NCBI RefSeq assembly: GCF_036099295.1
Contig: NZ_CP107976.1
Location: forward strand, 2,232,001 to 2,296,000
DNA length: 64,000 nucleotides
Reading direction: 5' to 3'
DNA from: Streptomyces sp. NBC_00358
GTDB taxonomy: Bacteria; Actinomycetota; Actinomycetes; Streptomycetales; Streptomycetaceae
Position 1 is the stretch's first letter, and every line of letters starts with the position of its first letter. The position numbers and the translations under genes were made by a program. Of this stretch, positions 24,603 through 32,553 are shown one piece after another. The notes below the pieces were generated by a model. It had not been told where the DNA came from, made no database searches, and saw only the letters and a list, made by a program, of their open reading frames with translations.

Positions 24603-26114
24603 GTGCACCGTCCCTCCACGCCCGACACCGAGGCCGCGTTCGCCGAGGCGCTGAGCGCCGTGCGCCCCGAACTGTCGGCGCCGTACGCGGAGGCCCTGCC
24701 CGGCGCTCGGGCGGCCGTGCTGACCCGGCTGTGGCGCGCGCTGGCCTACGAGCCGCTGCCGTGGATCGCCCGCCGCGACACCGGCCGGCACGGCCTCACG
24801 GTGCGTCTGGCCGACGGCCGCCGGCTGCACGGACCGCACCCCGATCCGTACGCCACCTCCGCGTACGTCACCGAAGTGCGGCTCGGTGAGCGGACGTACG
24901 ACCGTCCGGAGCTGCTCGTCGAAGCCCTCGGCGTGCCGCACGGCGCCGCCTTCGCGGCCGAACTGGCCGACAGCACGGCCTCCTTGGCTCTGTCGCGGGC
25001 CGACCGGGCACCGGACGACACACCGGAGGCGTCCGAGGCGAGCTGGTCATGGGAGCAGCGGATCACCGATGGGCATCCCTATCACCCCAACTGCCGTTCC
25101 CGGCCGGGGTTCTCGGTGGCCGAGCAGCTCGCGTACGGGCCGGAGCACCGGCCGTCGGTGGCACTGGGTCTGGTCGCGGTCGACGACGCTCTCGTCACGG
25201 GCGCGTGGCCGAAGTGGCTGCGGGACGGGGAGCGGGTGCTGATCCCGGTGCATCCCTGGCAGAGCGCGCACGTGCTGGACGCGCGGGTCCAGGAGGGCTT
25301 CGCCGCCCGCCCGTTGATGTCGCTGCGCACCCTCGCGGTGCCGGACGGGCCGCATGTGAAGACGGCGCTGAGTGCCCGGCTGACCTCGTCGGTGCGGGAC
25401 ATCTCGGTGTACTCGGTGCGCACGGCCGACACGGTTTCGGCCTTCATGGAGGCGATGACCGCGCGCCTGGACGTGCCGCTGCACATCACCCGCACGCTGG
25501 GCGCGGCCACCGCCGGATTCCCCGATCTCGCCGCGGTGGTGCGGGAGTCGCCGGACGAGTACGCGGGAACGGGTGAGCGGTGCGTCCCGGTGGCCGCCCT
25601 TCCGCTGACCTCGCTGCCCGAGAAGGGCTCCTGGCTGGCCGAGTTCACCCGGCTCGTCCTGACCGTCGGGCTGCGGCTGCTGGAGCTCGGGGTGGCACTG
25701 GAGGCGCACGGCCAGAACCTCCTCGTGGTGCTCGACCGCGCCGACTCCCCCGTCCGGCTCGTCTACCGCGACCTGGCCGACATCCGGGTGAGCCCGGCCC
25801 GGCTCGCCCGCCACGGCATCCCGGTCCCGCCTCTGTCCGGACGCATCGTGACCGACGACGAGAGCGCCCTTCGCCGCAAGCTCTTCGGTTCCCTCGTCGG
25901 CGGCGCGCTGGGCGCGACGGCGGGTTCGACGGCCGTGCTGCGCCAGGCACTTGAGACGGTCGCGCCGGATCTCCCGCGCACCGCGGACCTCCCCGCGCTC
26001 CTCGGCGAGCCCCTTCCCACCAAAGCGCTGACCTTGATGCGGCTGTCCCCCGAGACCCCGGGTGACCTGTGGACACGGCTCCCGCAGCCGCTCGCCGGAC
26101 CCGGTTCGCCGTGA
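24603..26114 (+). CDS. IucA/IucC-family NIS siderophore synthetase
   Basis: This second NIS synthetase has 503 residues and is divergent from the first. It shows ITDGHPYHPNCRSRPGFSV (about residues 155-173; the usual K-x-R is here R-S-R), VLIPVHPWQSAHVLDARV near 210 and GVALEAHGQNLLVVLDRA near 365 followed by VYRDLADIRV. The GTG at 24603 has AAGGAG seven bases upstream. Two NIS synthetases side by side usually perform successive condensations on one scaffold. No decarboxylase, N-hydroxylase, acyltransferase or exporter gene lies beside them, and I see no DmdR/IdeR iron box in the 66-base gap, so product and iron control remain open. Confidence 0.88.
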   Translation: MHRPSTPDTEAAFAEALSAVRPELSAPYAEALPGARAAVLTRLWRALAYEPLPWIARRDTGRHGLTVRLADGRRLHGPHPDPYATSAYVTEVRLGERTYDRPELLVEALGVPHGAAFAAELADSTASLALSRADRAPDDTPEASEASWSWEQRITDGHPYHPNCRSRPGFSVAEQLAYGPEHRPSVALGLVAVDDALVTGAWPKWLRDGERVLIPVHPWQSAHVLDARVQEGFAARPLMSLRTLAVPDGPHVKTALSARLTSSVRDISVYSVRTADTVSAFMEAMTARLDVPLHITRTLGAATAGFPDLAAVVRESPDEYAGTGERCVPVAALPLTSLPEKGSWLAEFTRLVLTVGLRLLELGVALEAHGQNLLVVLDRADSPVRLVYRDLADIRVSPARLARHGIPVPPLSGRIVTDDESALRRKLFGSLVGGALGATAGSTAVLRQALETVAPDLPRTADLPALLGEPLPTKALTLMRLSPETPGDLWTRLPQPLAGPGSP

Positions 26115-26168
26115 GACGGGACCCCTCTCGTTTTTACGCGCGGCACCTTTGATCAATAGGATCCGCCG

Positions 26169-27431
26169 ATGATCACAAGACAACGGCTGGCGGCGGGCGT
26201 CTGCGCCCTGCTCGCCGCCCTGGCCGCCGGGATCGCCTTCCCGGCCGGAGCGGTCGCCGACGAAACCACGGCCACCGCTCCCAAGGTCGAACTCCTGCTG
26301 GACGTCAGCGGTTCGATGCGTGCCCGGGACATCGACGGCGAGTCGCGGATGTCCGCGGCGAAGCAGGCGTTCAACGAAGTGCTCGACGCGACGCCGCAGG
26401 AGGTGCAGCTCGGCATCCGCACCCTCGGCGCCAACTACCCGGGGAACGACCGCAAGACGGGCTGCAAGGACACGGCCCAGCTGTACCCGGTGGGGACCCT
26501 GGACCGCACCGAGGCCAAGACCGCCGTCGCGACCCTCAACCCGACCGGCTGGACCCCGATAGGCCCCGCCCTGCTCAAGGCGGCCGGCGACCTCAACGGC
26601 GGTGAGGGCACCCGTCGCATCGTGCTCATCAGCGACGGCGAGGACACCTGCCAGCCGCTCGACCCGTGCCAGGTGGCCCGCGAGATCGCGGCCAAGGGCA
26701 TCGGCCTGACCATCGACACCCTGGGGCTGGTTCCCGACGTCAAGGTCAGCAAGCAGCTGAGCTGCATCGCCGAGGCCACCGGGGGCACGTACACCTCGGT
26801 GGAGCACAAGGAGCAGCTCAGCGACCGCGTCAACCAGTTGGTGGACCGCGCCGCCGATCCGGTGGTGAAGCCGGTGGCCGTGCAGGGTGCCGACTCGTGC
26901 ACCGGGGCGCCCGCCGTCAAGTCGGGCCTCTACACCGACCGCGAGGAGTTCGCCCAGCACCGCTGGTACCGGGTGGAGGTCGCGCCGGGCAAGGAGCTGC
27001 GCGCCTCGGTGAGCATCGCGGCGGACCGTCAGATCAACCCCGACTACGGGCTGTTGCTGCGGGCCTTCACCGTGCACGGCCGCGAGATCGTGCGCGGCGA
27101 GGCGGCCGGGAGCGGCCGTACCGACGTCGTCTCGACCGGTCTGCGCTACCCGAAGGCAGAGAGCGACGACGACAACGCGCCCGCCGAGGTCGTGTGTCTG
27201 CAGGTGTCCAACTCCTTCTCGGCCGCGCCGGGTGTGAAGACCACGCCCGGAATGCCGCTCGAACTCACCGTCGACGTGGTCGACGGACCCGACCAGGCGT
27301 CCGACGTGGCCTCGTTCGGCCTCGGGCGCGGCTGGTGGCTGCTCGGCGCGCTGGTGCTCACCGGCTTCCTCGCGGGTGTGCTGTGGGGCTGGATCTCTCG
27401 CTGGCGGTTCTCGGTCTGGAGGACCAACTGA
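26169..27431 (+). CDS. Exported VWA-domain protein, C-terminally membrane-anchored
   Basis: This 420-residue protein has a Sec signal peptide (residues 1 to about 30, ending AGAVADE), a von Willebrand A domain with an intact MIDAS (DVSGSM at 45-50, the Thr in GWTPIG near 121, and ISDGED near 154), and a beta-rich domain up to about 380. One membrane helix follows (WWLLGALVLTGFLAGVLWGW) with a short basic cytoplasmic tail. It should therefore sit outside the cell, tethered by the C-terminus, and bind a protein partner through a metal ion. Cysteine pairs in the VWA domain (KTGCKD, DTCQPLDPCQ) suggest disulfides. Its stop codon overlaps the ATG of the next gene by one base (TGATG). Confidence 0.85.
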   Translation: MITRQRLAAGVCALLAALAAGIAFPAGAVADETTATAPKVELLLDVSGSMRARDIDGESRMSAAKQAFNEVLDATPQEVQLGIRTLGANYPGNDRKTGCKDTAQLYPVGTLDRTEAKTAVATLNPTGWTPIGPALLKAAGDLNGGEGTRRIVLISDGEDTCQPLDPCQVAREIAAKGIGLTIDTLGLVPDVKVSKQLSCIAEATGGTYTSVEHKEQLSDRVNQLVDRAADPVVKPVAVQGADSCTGAPAVKSGLYTDREEFAQHRWYRVEVAPGKELRASVSIAADRQINPDYGLLLRAFTVHGREIVRGEAAGSGRTDVVSTGLRYPKAESDDDNAPAEVVCLQVSNSFSAAPGVKTTPGMPLELTVDVVDGPDQASDVASFGLGRGWWLLGALVLTGFLAGVLWGWISRWRFSVWRTN

Positions 27432-28276
27432 TGCGTATCCGACGTGTGCTGAGCACCGCCGTCCTGCTGGCGGGGGTCGCCGCGGCGCCCGCGCTGCTCG
27501 GCGTGGCCGCCTCTCCGGCCGTCGCCGACGCCTCGCCGTCCCCGAGCCCGTCCGGCAGCGACGCCGCGCCCACCGAGGCCGGTACGTCGTTCCGTACGGC
27601 GACGGAGATCGAGCAGGGCGTGCAGGCCACCGCCGGCGCCTCCACGGGTGACTACCTGTACTGGCAGTTCCCCGCGGACGCCGGGCAGCGGCCGACCGTG
27701 AAGGCGACGGTGAAACTGCCCGAGGCCGCCAAGCGCTCCGGCACCGAGACCTGGCAGATCGACGTGTACGACGGGCTGCGGCGCCGTCAGGCCTGCCAGT
27801 ACGGGGCGCAGACCCGGACCGCGGGGGCGGACGCCTCCTCCGTGGAGCTGTCCTGCACCCTGCGCACGGTGCGCGCCTGGTCGGAGCAGTGGGCCAACGA
27901 CCCGCTGCCGGGCACCTATTACGTCCGGCTGACCGCCACCGGTCTCGGGGCGGCCGATCTGGGTCTGCCGATGAGCACCGAACTCCGGGTGGACTCCAAG
28001 GACATCGGCGGTTCGGCGGCGGTCGACGGCTCGCTCGCCAAGCCGCTGGTCCCCGGCATCGCCGTGACGTCCGCGCAGTCCGACGACACCTCCGGCGACG
28101 GTTCCGGCTCCAGGACGGCGGTGCTGTCCTCGCTCCGGCCCGACGGCTCCGGCTGGTGGTCCGACCGCTGGGTGTGGACGGCGATCGGCGGCGTCCTCGC
28201 GGCCCTCGCGGGCATCGGCGGATACGCGTTGACGCGCGGCTCCGGACGTCCTTCGCGCATCCCGCGGGGCGCCTGA
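27431..28276 (+). CDS. Exported membrane-anchored partner of the VWA protein
   Basis: I do not recognise a named family. The 281-residue protein has a signal peptide (RIRRVLSTAVLLAGVAAAPA, cleavage near AVADA at about 36), a Ser/Pro-rich linker (SPSPSPSGSDAAP), a beta-rich middle with one conserved-looking cysteine pair (RQACQYG, ELSCTLR), and a C-terminal membrane helix (WTAIGGVLAALAGIGGYAL) with a basic tail. The same overall topology as the VWA protein and the TGATG overlap suggest that the two form one cell-surface complex. It is followed by a strong hairpin, so the operon has just these two genes. Confidence 0.75.
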   Translation: MRIRRVLSTAVLLAGVAAAPALLGVAASPAVADASPSPSPSGSDAAPTEAGTSFRTATEIEQGVQATAGASTGDYLYWQFPADAGQRPTVKATVKLPEAAKRSGTETWQIDVYDGLRRRQACQYGAQTRTAGADASSVELSCTLRTVRAWSEQWANDPLPGTYYVRLTATGLGAADLGLPMSTELRVDSKDIGGSAAVDGSLAKPLVPGIAVTSAQSDDTSGDGSGSRTAVLSSLRPDGSGWWSDRWVWTAIGGVLAALAGIGGYALTRGSGRPSRIPRGA

Positions 28277-28293
28277 CCCGTAGGCCGCGGACC

Positions 28294-28334
28294 GGGGCCC
28301 GCCACGTTCTCTGCCGGGGAGCGTGGCGGGCCCC
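28294..28334 (+). terminator. Hairpin after the VWA operon
   Basis: GGGGCCCGCCACG (28294-28306) and CGTGGCGGGCCCC (28322-28334) form a perfect 13-bp stem with a 15-base loop, 18 bases after the last stop codon of the operon. Confidence 0.7.
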
Positions 28335-28442
28335 TCGCCTGTGGGCCCCTCGCCTGCGGTCCCAGCGGCCGCCCAGGTGCCCTCCAGCGCCCCGCCGGGT
28401 CTCCGGCGGGCGGGCGGGTGGCACGGTGGCCGCCCTACGGCG

Positions 28443-29081
28443 TCACACCTCGCGCAGCGCCTTGGCCAGGGTTCCGTCGCCCGCCACGTCGACGCCCCCG
28501 CCGCGCAGGGCGTCGAGGAGCGTCGAGATCCCCCGGTTCAGGGCCTCGCAGGTGGCGGTGTCCAGCGTCAGCCGGGCGTCCGGCTCCCGCGGTGCGACCC
28601 CGTCGCCGTAGAGCGGCCCGTCCCCGGCCCCCAGCCACACATGGAACCGGCCCTCGTCCAGGTGGACTTCGACGAGCCCCTCCCCGGCCCCGGCCGCGTC
28701 CAGCCCCCGCAGCAGCGGCAGCGCGAACCAGTGCGCCCGTACGGCGTCGGTGGGCCGCCGCTCGCCCAGCGCGTGCGCGCCCCACGCACCGAGTGCGTGC
28801 AGGACGGGCAGCAACTCCTGCCCCCGTGCGGTGAGTTCGTAGACGTAGGCCGCGCCCGGAGGCGGCAGCCGCCGTCGGGTGGTCAGTCCGTCGCGTTCCA
28901 TGTCCTTGAGCCGGGAGGCGAGGACGTCGGTACTGACGCCCGGCAGATCGGCGTGCAGATCGGTGTACCGGCGCGGTCCGCCGAGCAGTTCGCGGACGAT
29001 CAGGAGGGTCCACCGGTCCCCGACGGCATCGAGGGCGCGGGCGGCGGAACAGTACTGGTCGTAGCTTCGACGCGGTGACAT
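28443..29081 (-). CDS. HxlR-family transcriptional regulator with C-terminal extension
   Basis: This 212-residue regulator starts with the HxlR winged helix (residues 10-100): YCSAARALDAVGDRWTLLIV, RELLGGPRRYTDLHADLPGVS and LASRLKDMERDGLTTRRRLP are diagnostic. HxlR proteins are usually about 110-140 residues; here a C-terminal half of about 100 residues follows that resembles the SCP2-like sterol-carrier domain (DARLTLDTATCEALNRGIST), a combination common in Streptomyces. The ATG at 29081 faces an aminotransferase gene across 84 bases containing two inverted repeats, so it probably controls that gene. Confidence 0.88.
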   Translation of the reverse strand: MSPRRSYDQYCSAARALDAVGDRWTLLIVRELLGGPRRYTDLHADLPGVSTDVLASRLKDMERDGLTTRRRLPPPGAAYVYELTARGQELLPVLHALGAWGAHALGERRPTDAVRAHWFALPLLRGLDAAGAGEGLVEVHLDEGRFHVWLGAGDGPLYGDGVAPREPDARLTLDTATCEALNRGISTLLDALRGGGVDVAGDGTLAKALREV

Positions 29082-29103
29082 GCGACGCAGTCTAGCTATC
29101 TTG

Positions 29104-29138
29104 TTGGACTTTCCAAGCTCACACTTGGTAAAACCAAG
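29104..29138. promoter_or_regulatory. Two inverted repeats, candidate HxlR operators
   Basis: TTGGACTTTCCAA (29104-29116) and CTTGGTAAAACCAAG (29124-29138) are both perfect, share the core TTGG-N5(+)-CCAA, and have centres 21 bases apart. They lie between the divergent HxlR regulator and the aminotransferase and probably control both. Confidence 0.6.
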
Positions 29139-29165
29139 CAACACCACAACCGGAGGGCGCAGCGC

Positions 29166-30374
29166 ATGGAGTTCCGGCAGTCGAGCAAACTCAGCGAGGT
29201 CTGTTACGAGATCCGCGGCCCGGTGATCGAGCAGGCCGACGCACTGGAGGCGGCGGGTCACAGCGTGCTGCGCCTGAACACCGGCAACCCGGCCCTCTTC
29301 GGATTCGAGGCACCCGAGGAGATCCTCCAGGACATGATCCGGATGCTGCCCAGGGCGCACGGCTACACGGACTCGCGCGGTGTCCTGTCCGCCCGCCGTG
29401 CCGTCGCGCAGCGCTACCAGGACCGGGGCCTGGAGGTCGGCGTGGACGACGTCTTCCTCGGCAACGGTGTCTCCGAGCTGGTCTCCATGGCCGTACAGGC
29501 GCTGGTGGAGGACGGCGACGAAGTCCTCATCCCCGCACCGGACTTCCCGCTCTGGACCGCCGTCGTGACTCTCTCCGGCGGCAAGGCCGTTCATTATCTC
29601 TGCGACGAACAGGCCGAGTGGTACCCGGACCTGGACGACATGGCGGCGAAGATCACCGACCGGACCCGCGCCGTCGTCATCATCAACCCCAACAACCCGA
29701 CGGGCGCGGTGTATCCGAAGGAGATCGTCGAGGGCATCCTCGATCTCGCCCGCCGGCACGGTCTGATGGTGTTCGCGGACGAGATCTACGACCAGATCCT
29801 GTACGACGACGAGGTGCACCACTCGGCCGCAGCCCTCGCCCCCGACCTGGTCGTCCTCACCTTCTGCGGCCTGTCCAAGACCTACCGCGTCGCCGGTTTC
29901 CGCTCCGGCTGGCTCGTCGTGACGGGCCCCAAGCAGCACGCGCGCAACTACCTGGAGGGGCTGACGATGCTGGCCTCCATGCGGCTGTGCGCCAACGCCC
30001 CGGCGCAGTACGCCATCCAGGCCGCGCTCGGCGGGCGCCAGTCGATCCACGAGCTGACCGGGCCCGGCGGCCGGCTCCGCGAGCAGCGCGACCGCGCCTG
30101 GGAGAAGCTGAACGAGATCCCCGGCGTCTCGTGCGTGAAACCCAAGGGCGCGCTGTACGCGTTCCCGCGCATCGACCCCGCCGTGCACCCGATCCACGAC
30201 GACGAGAAGTTCGTCCTCGACCTGCTGCTGCGCGAGAAGATCCAGGTCGTCCAGGGCACGGGCTTCAACTGGCCGCGCCCCGACCACTTCCGCATTCTCA
30301 CCCTCCCGCACGCCGACGACCTGGACGCGGCGATCAGCCGGATCGGGCGGTTCCTCAGCGGGTACCGGCAGTAG
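29166..30374 (+). CDS. PLP-dependent class I aminotransferase (AlaA-like)
   Basis: This 402-residue fold-type I aminotransferase resembles the glutamate-pyruvate aminotransferase AlaA. It has the substrate-binding RLNTGNPALFGFEAPEEIL (about residues 37-55), the PLP-phosphate region YTDSRGVLSARRAVA, the cofactor-binding VVIINPNNPTGAVYP (about 173-187), VFADEIYDQILYD with the aspartate that contacts the pyridine nitrogen (about 203-215), the Schiff-base lysine in FCGLSKTYRVAGFRSGW (about 237-253), and the arginine near the C-terminus in HFRILTLP. The ATG at 29166 has GGAGGGCGC before it. A divergent HxlR regulator probably controls it. Confidence 0.92.
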   Translation: MEFRQSSKLSEVCYEIRGPVIEQADALEAAGHSVLRLNTGNPALFGFEAPEEILQDMIRMLPRAHGYTDSRGVLSARRAVAQRYQDRGLEVGVDDVFLGNGVSELVSMAVQALVEDGDEVLIPAPDFPLWTAVVTLSGGKAVHYLCDEQAEWYPDLDDMAAKITDRTRAVVIINPNNPTGAVYPKEIVEGILDLARRHGLMVFADEIYDQILYDDEVHHSAAALAPDLVVLTFCGLSKTYRVAGFRSGWLVVTGPKQHARNYLEGLTMLASMRLCANAPAQYAIQAALGGRQSIHELTGPGGRLREQRDRAWEKLNEIPGVSCVKPKGALYAFPRIDPAVHPIHDDEKFVLDLLLREKIQVVQGTGFNWPRPDHFRILTLPHADDLDAAISRIGRFLSGYRQ

Positions 30375-30485
30375 CGGACCGGCGGACCGGATGGGGCCGA
30401 CCGGAGGAGCCGGTGCTGCGGTCCGGGCCTGCCGATGTCACCGTACGGGGGACAGCAGCTGACGCAGGGACGGAAGGGCGCGGCG

Positions 30486-31136
30486 ATGGGTGACCTGCTC
30501 CTCGTACGGCACGGTGAGACCGAATGGTCGATGTCCGGGCGGCACACGGGCTCGACGGATGTCCCGCTGACCGACAACGGCCGCGAGCAGGCGCGACGGC
30601 TCGGTCCGCTGATCGCCCGGCACCACATCGCGGCCGCGTTCGTCAGCCCGATGCGCCGGGCGCGGGAGACCGCCGAGCTGGCCGGGATCGCCGGCGCACG
30701 CGTCGACACCGACCTCCGTGAGTGGGACTACGGCGGGTACGAGGGGATCACGACCGTCGAGATCCACCGGGACCGGCCCGACTGGTTCCTCTTCACGGAC
30801 GGCGTCACGGCCGGGCCGCCCGAGCACCCCGGGGAGAGTCCGGAGGAGGTCGGGGCGCGCGCCGAACGGATGCTGGCCCGGATCGACGCCGCGCTCGCCG
30901 AGTCGGAGGGCAGCGTGGTCGTCGTCTCGCACGGCCACTTCCTGCGGGTGCTGACCGCTCGGCGGCTCGGGTTGAGCGCCCGGTCCGGTGCCCTCTTCCA
31001 GCTCGCCACCGGGACCATGAGCAGGCTGAGCACCGAGCACCGGCGCCATGTGGTGGCCGGCTGGAATGTCAGACCCGACGCGTACTGTTCCCATGAACCG
31101 CGCTCCCAGACGGGAGACGGGTCGGAGGAACACTGA
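30486..31136 (+). CDS. Histidine phosphatase (phosphoglycerate-mutase-like)
   Basis: This 216-residue protein of the histidine phosphatase superfamily would remove a phosphate from a small molecule through a phosphohistidine. The catalytic LLVRHGETEWSMSGRHTG is at residues 4-21 with RHG at 7-9, a second arginine is in SPMRRARETAELAG, the acid in LREWDYGGYEG (about 79-89) and the second histidine in VVVVSHGHFLRVL (about 141-153). The ATG at 30486 directly precedes the RHG strand. The last 20 residues (after YCSHEPRS) are likely disordered. The substrate is unknown. The next gene starts 55 bases downstream on the same strand. Confidence 0.9.
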   Translation: MGDLLLVRHGETEWSMSGRHTGSTDVPLTDNGREQARRLGPLIARHHIAAAFVSPMRRARETAELAGIAGARVDTDLREWDYGGYEGITTVEIHRDRPDWFLFTDGVTAGPPEHPGESPEEVGARAERMLARIDAALAESEGSVVVVSHGHFLRVLTARRLGLSARSGALFQLATGTMSRLSTEHRRHVVAGWNVRPDAYCSHEPRSQTGDGSEEH

Positions 31137-31191
31137 ACCGCGGCCGGGTCCGGAGCGCCGGGGCAGCGACGGGTGGTGGAGGGAGCGCGCC

Positions 31192-31827
31192 GTGACACGA
31201 CCGCCGACCGCAGCGCAGCAGCGCCTCATCGAGGCCGCCGACCCCGTGACCGGACGGCTGAAGGGCACCGAGGCCCAGCTCGCCGCGCTGGTCCTGCGGG
31301 GGCTCGCCTTCCGCCATCCGCGGCCCCCGCGCGACCACTTCCTGACTCCGGCCGGACACCGGCTGCGCGAGACGCCCGCGGTTCCCGGGCCGGCCGCGGC
31401 GGTGGCGGAGTCCGCTCCCGCGGCGGCCGGGGTGTTCGCCGCTCGGATCGGCGGCGAGGAGGCGGCCGAGGCGGGTCCCGCCCGGCTGAGAGAGGTGCAC
31501 AGCGCCTGGCAGGGGCTGCTGGAACTGCGCCGGATGACCCGTCCGGACGGTGCCACCGGCCTTCCGTGCGCCTGGGAGCGTACGCATCTGGTGCAGGCCG
31601 CCGCGCTCGCGCTGGAGGCGGCCGGGCACCGCCCCGCCGGAGCGGAGGGCGGCGGGTACCGGATACGGGCGACACCGCAGCCGGAGGCCGTCGCCGTGCG
31701 GGAGCCGGACCCCGAGGCGCTGCGGGCCTGCGCGGCCACCCTGGAGAAGGCGGGCTGGCAGGTCGGCGAGCACACGGAACCACGTACGGGCGCCCGGTAC
31801 GCTCTGGCCTCGCCCCGCCGGGCATGA
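31192..31827 (+). CDS. Hypothetical protein, Ala/Glu-rich
   Basis: I do not recognise a family with confidence. The 211-residue protein starts at the GTG at 31192, preceded by GGAGGG. It is rich in Ala, Arg, Glu and Pro, has no signal peptide or membrane segment, and contains helices such as TAAQQRLIEAADPVTGRL near the N-terminus and PEALRACAATLEKAGWQV near the C-terminus. The repeated pattern of a helix followed by a GxRYAL/GYRIRA strand suggests two small alpha/beta units. Codon bias supports a real gene. It lies between a phosphatase and a thioesterase on the same strand, possibly in one operon. Confidence 0.65.
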   Translation: MTRPPTAAQQRLIEAADPVTGRLKGTEAQLAALVLRGLAFRHPRPPRDHFLTPAGHRLRETPAVPGPAAAVAESAPAAAGVFAARIGGEEAAEAGPARLREVHSAWQGLLELRRMTRPDGATGLPCAWERTHLVQAAALALEAAGHRPAGAEGGGYRIRATPQPEAVAVREPDPEALRACAATLEKAGWQVGEHTEPRTGARYALASPRRA

Positions 31828-31957
31828 GCTCCGGTGCGCCCGGCGGCGTCCGGCTGCCGCGCCGGGCACCCGCGACGGCCGGGCCCGCGGCCGTACGGGG
31901 CCGGACTCGATGGGGTTGGGAGTGGCCGGGCAAGTCACCGTCGTCGAAGGGAAAGCC

Positions 31958-32380
31958 GTGGCAGAGCCGTTTTCCGTCCCCGTGACCGTTCGCGGGTACG
32001 AGACCGATGTGCAGGGGCATCTCAACCAGAGCGTGTACCTGCAGTACGCCGAGCACGGCCGCTGGTCCCTGCTGCACGCCTCGGGGATCAGCCAGGCGAA
32101 GCTGGCCGAGCGGCGCGTCGGCCCTGTCGTGCTGGAGACGACCATCCGCTACCGGCGCGAACTGCTCGCCGGCGACGAGGTCGAGGTGACGTGCGCCTTC
32201 GTCTGGGGTGAGGGCAGGAGCTTCCGCGTCGAGCAGACCATCCGGAAGACGGACGGCACGGTGGCCGCCGAGATCACGGCGGTCTGCGGTCTGATGGACC
32301 TCACGGAGCGCCGTCTGGTGTCCGGCCCGCGGGAGGCCCTCAAGTCGCTGGCCACCGACACGGGACCCTTCGAGCTCTGA
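31958..32380 (+). CDS. Hotdog-fold acyl-CoA thioesterase
   Basis: This 140-residue protein has the hotdog fold of the 4-hydroxybenzoyl-CoA thioesterase/YbgC class. The diagnostic start is RGYETDVQGHLNQSVYLQYA (about residues 8-27), where the aspartate and histidine region forms the active site, followed by VGPVVLETTIRYRRELLAGD and FRVEQTIRKTDGTVAAEIT. The GTG at 31958 has GAAGGGAAA at a good distance; an ATG at 31910 would add 16 unlike residues. It would hydrolyse an acyl-CoA; the chain is unknown. Confidence 0.88.
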   Translation: MAEPFSVPVTVRGYETDVQGHLNQSVYLQYAEHGRWSLLHASGISQAKLAERRVGPVVLETTIRYRRELLAGDEVEVTCAFVWGEGRSFRVEQTIRKTDGTVAAEITAVCGLMDLTERRLVSGPREALKSLATDTGPFEL

Positions 32381-32553
32381 TCCCTTCGGACCGGCCCGAG
32401 CGGCGGCCTACGCGTCCGACTCCGGCCGGTGCGACCTCCTCGCAGCGCAGGTTCGCCGCCCTGAACACGCCGTTCCACCGGTCCGGGGCCATCGGCAGGC
32501 CCTGCGACGCCGACGGAAGGTGGTGGCTGCGCGACCTCCTGGGTCCCGGGCCG

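Noticed and set aside
25047..28424. Open frame of about 1125 codons on the minus strand
   Set aside because: It is antisense to the second siderophore synthetase and the VWA pair, is extremely Arg/Pro/Gly-rich and shows no domain; it is a by-product of codon bias.
28443..30311. HxlR protein with a 410-residue N-terminal extension
   Set aside because: The extension is antisense to the aminotransferase gene and crosses the shared promoter; the ATG at 29081 gives a normal HxlR N-terminus.
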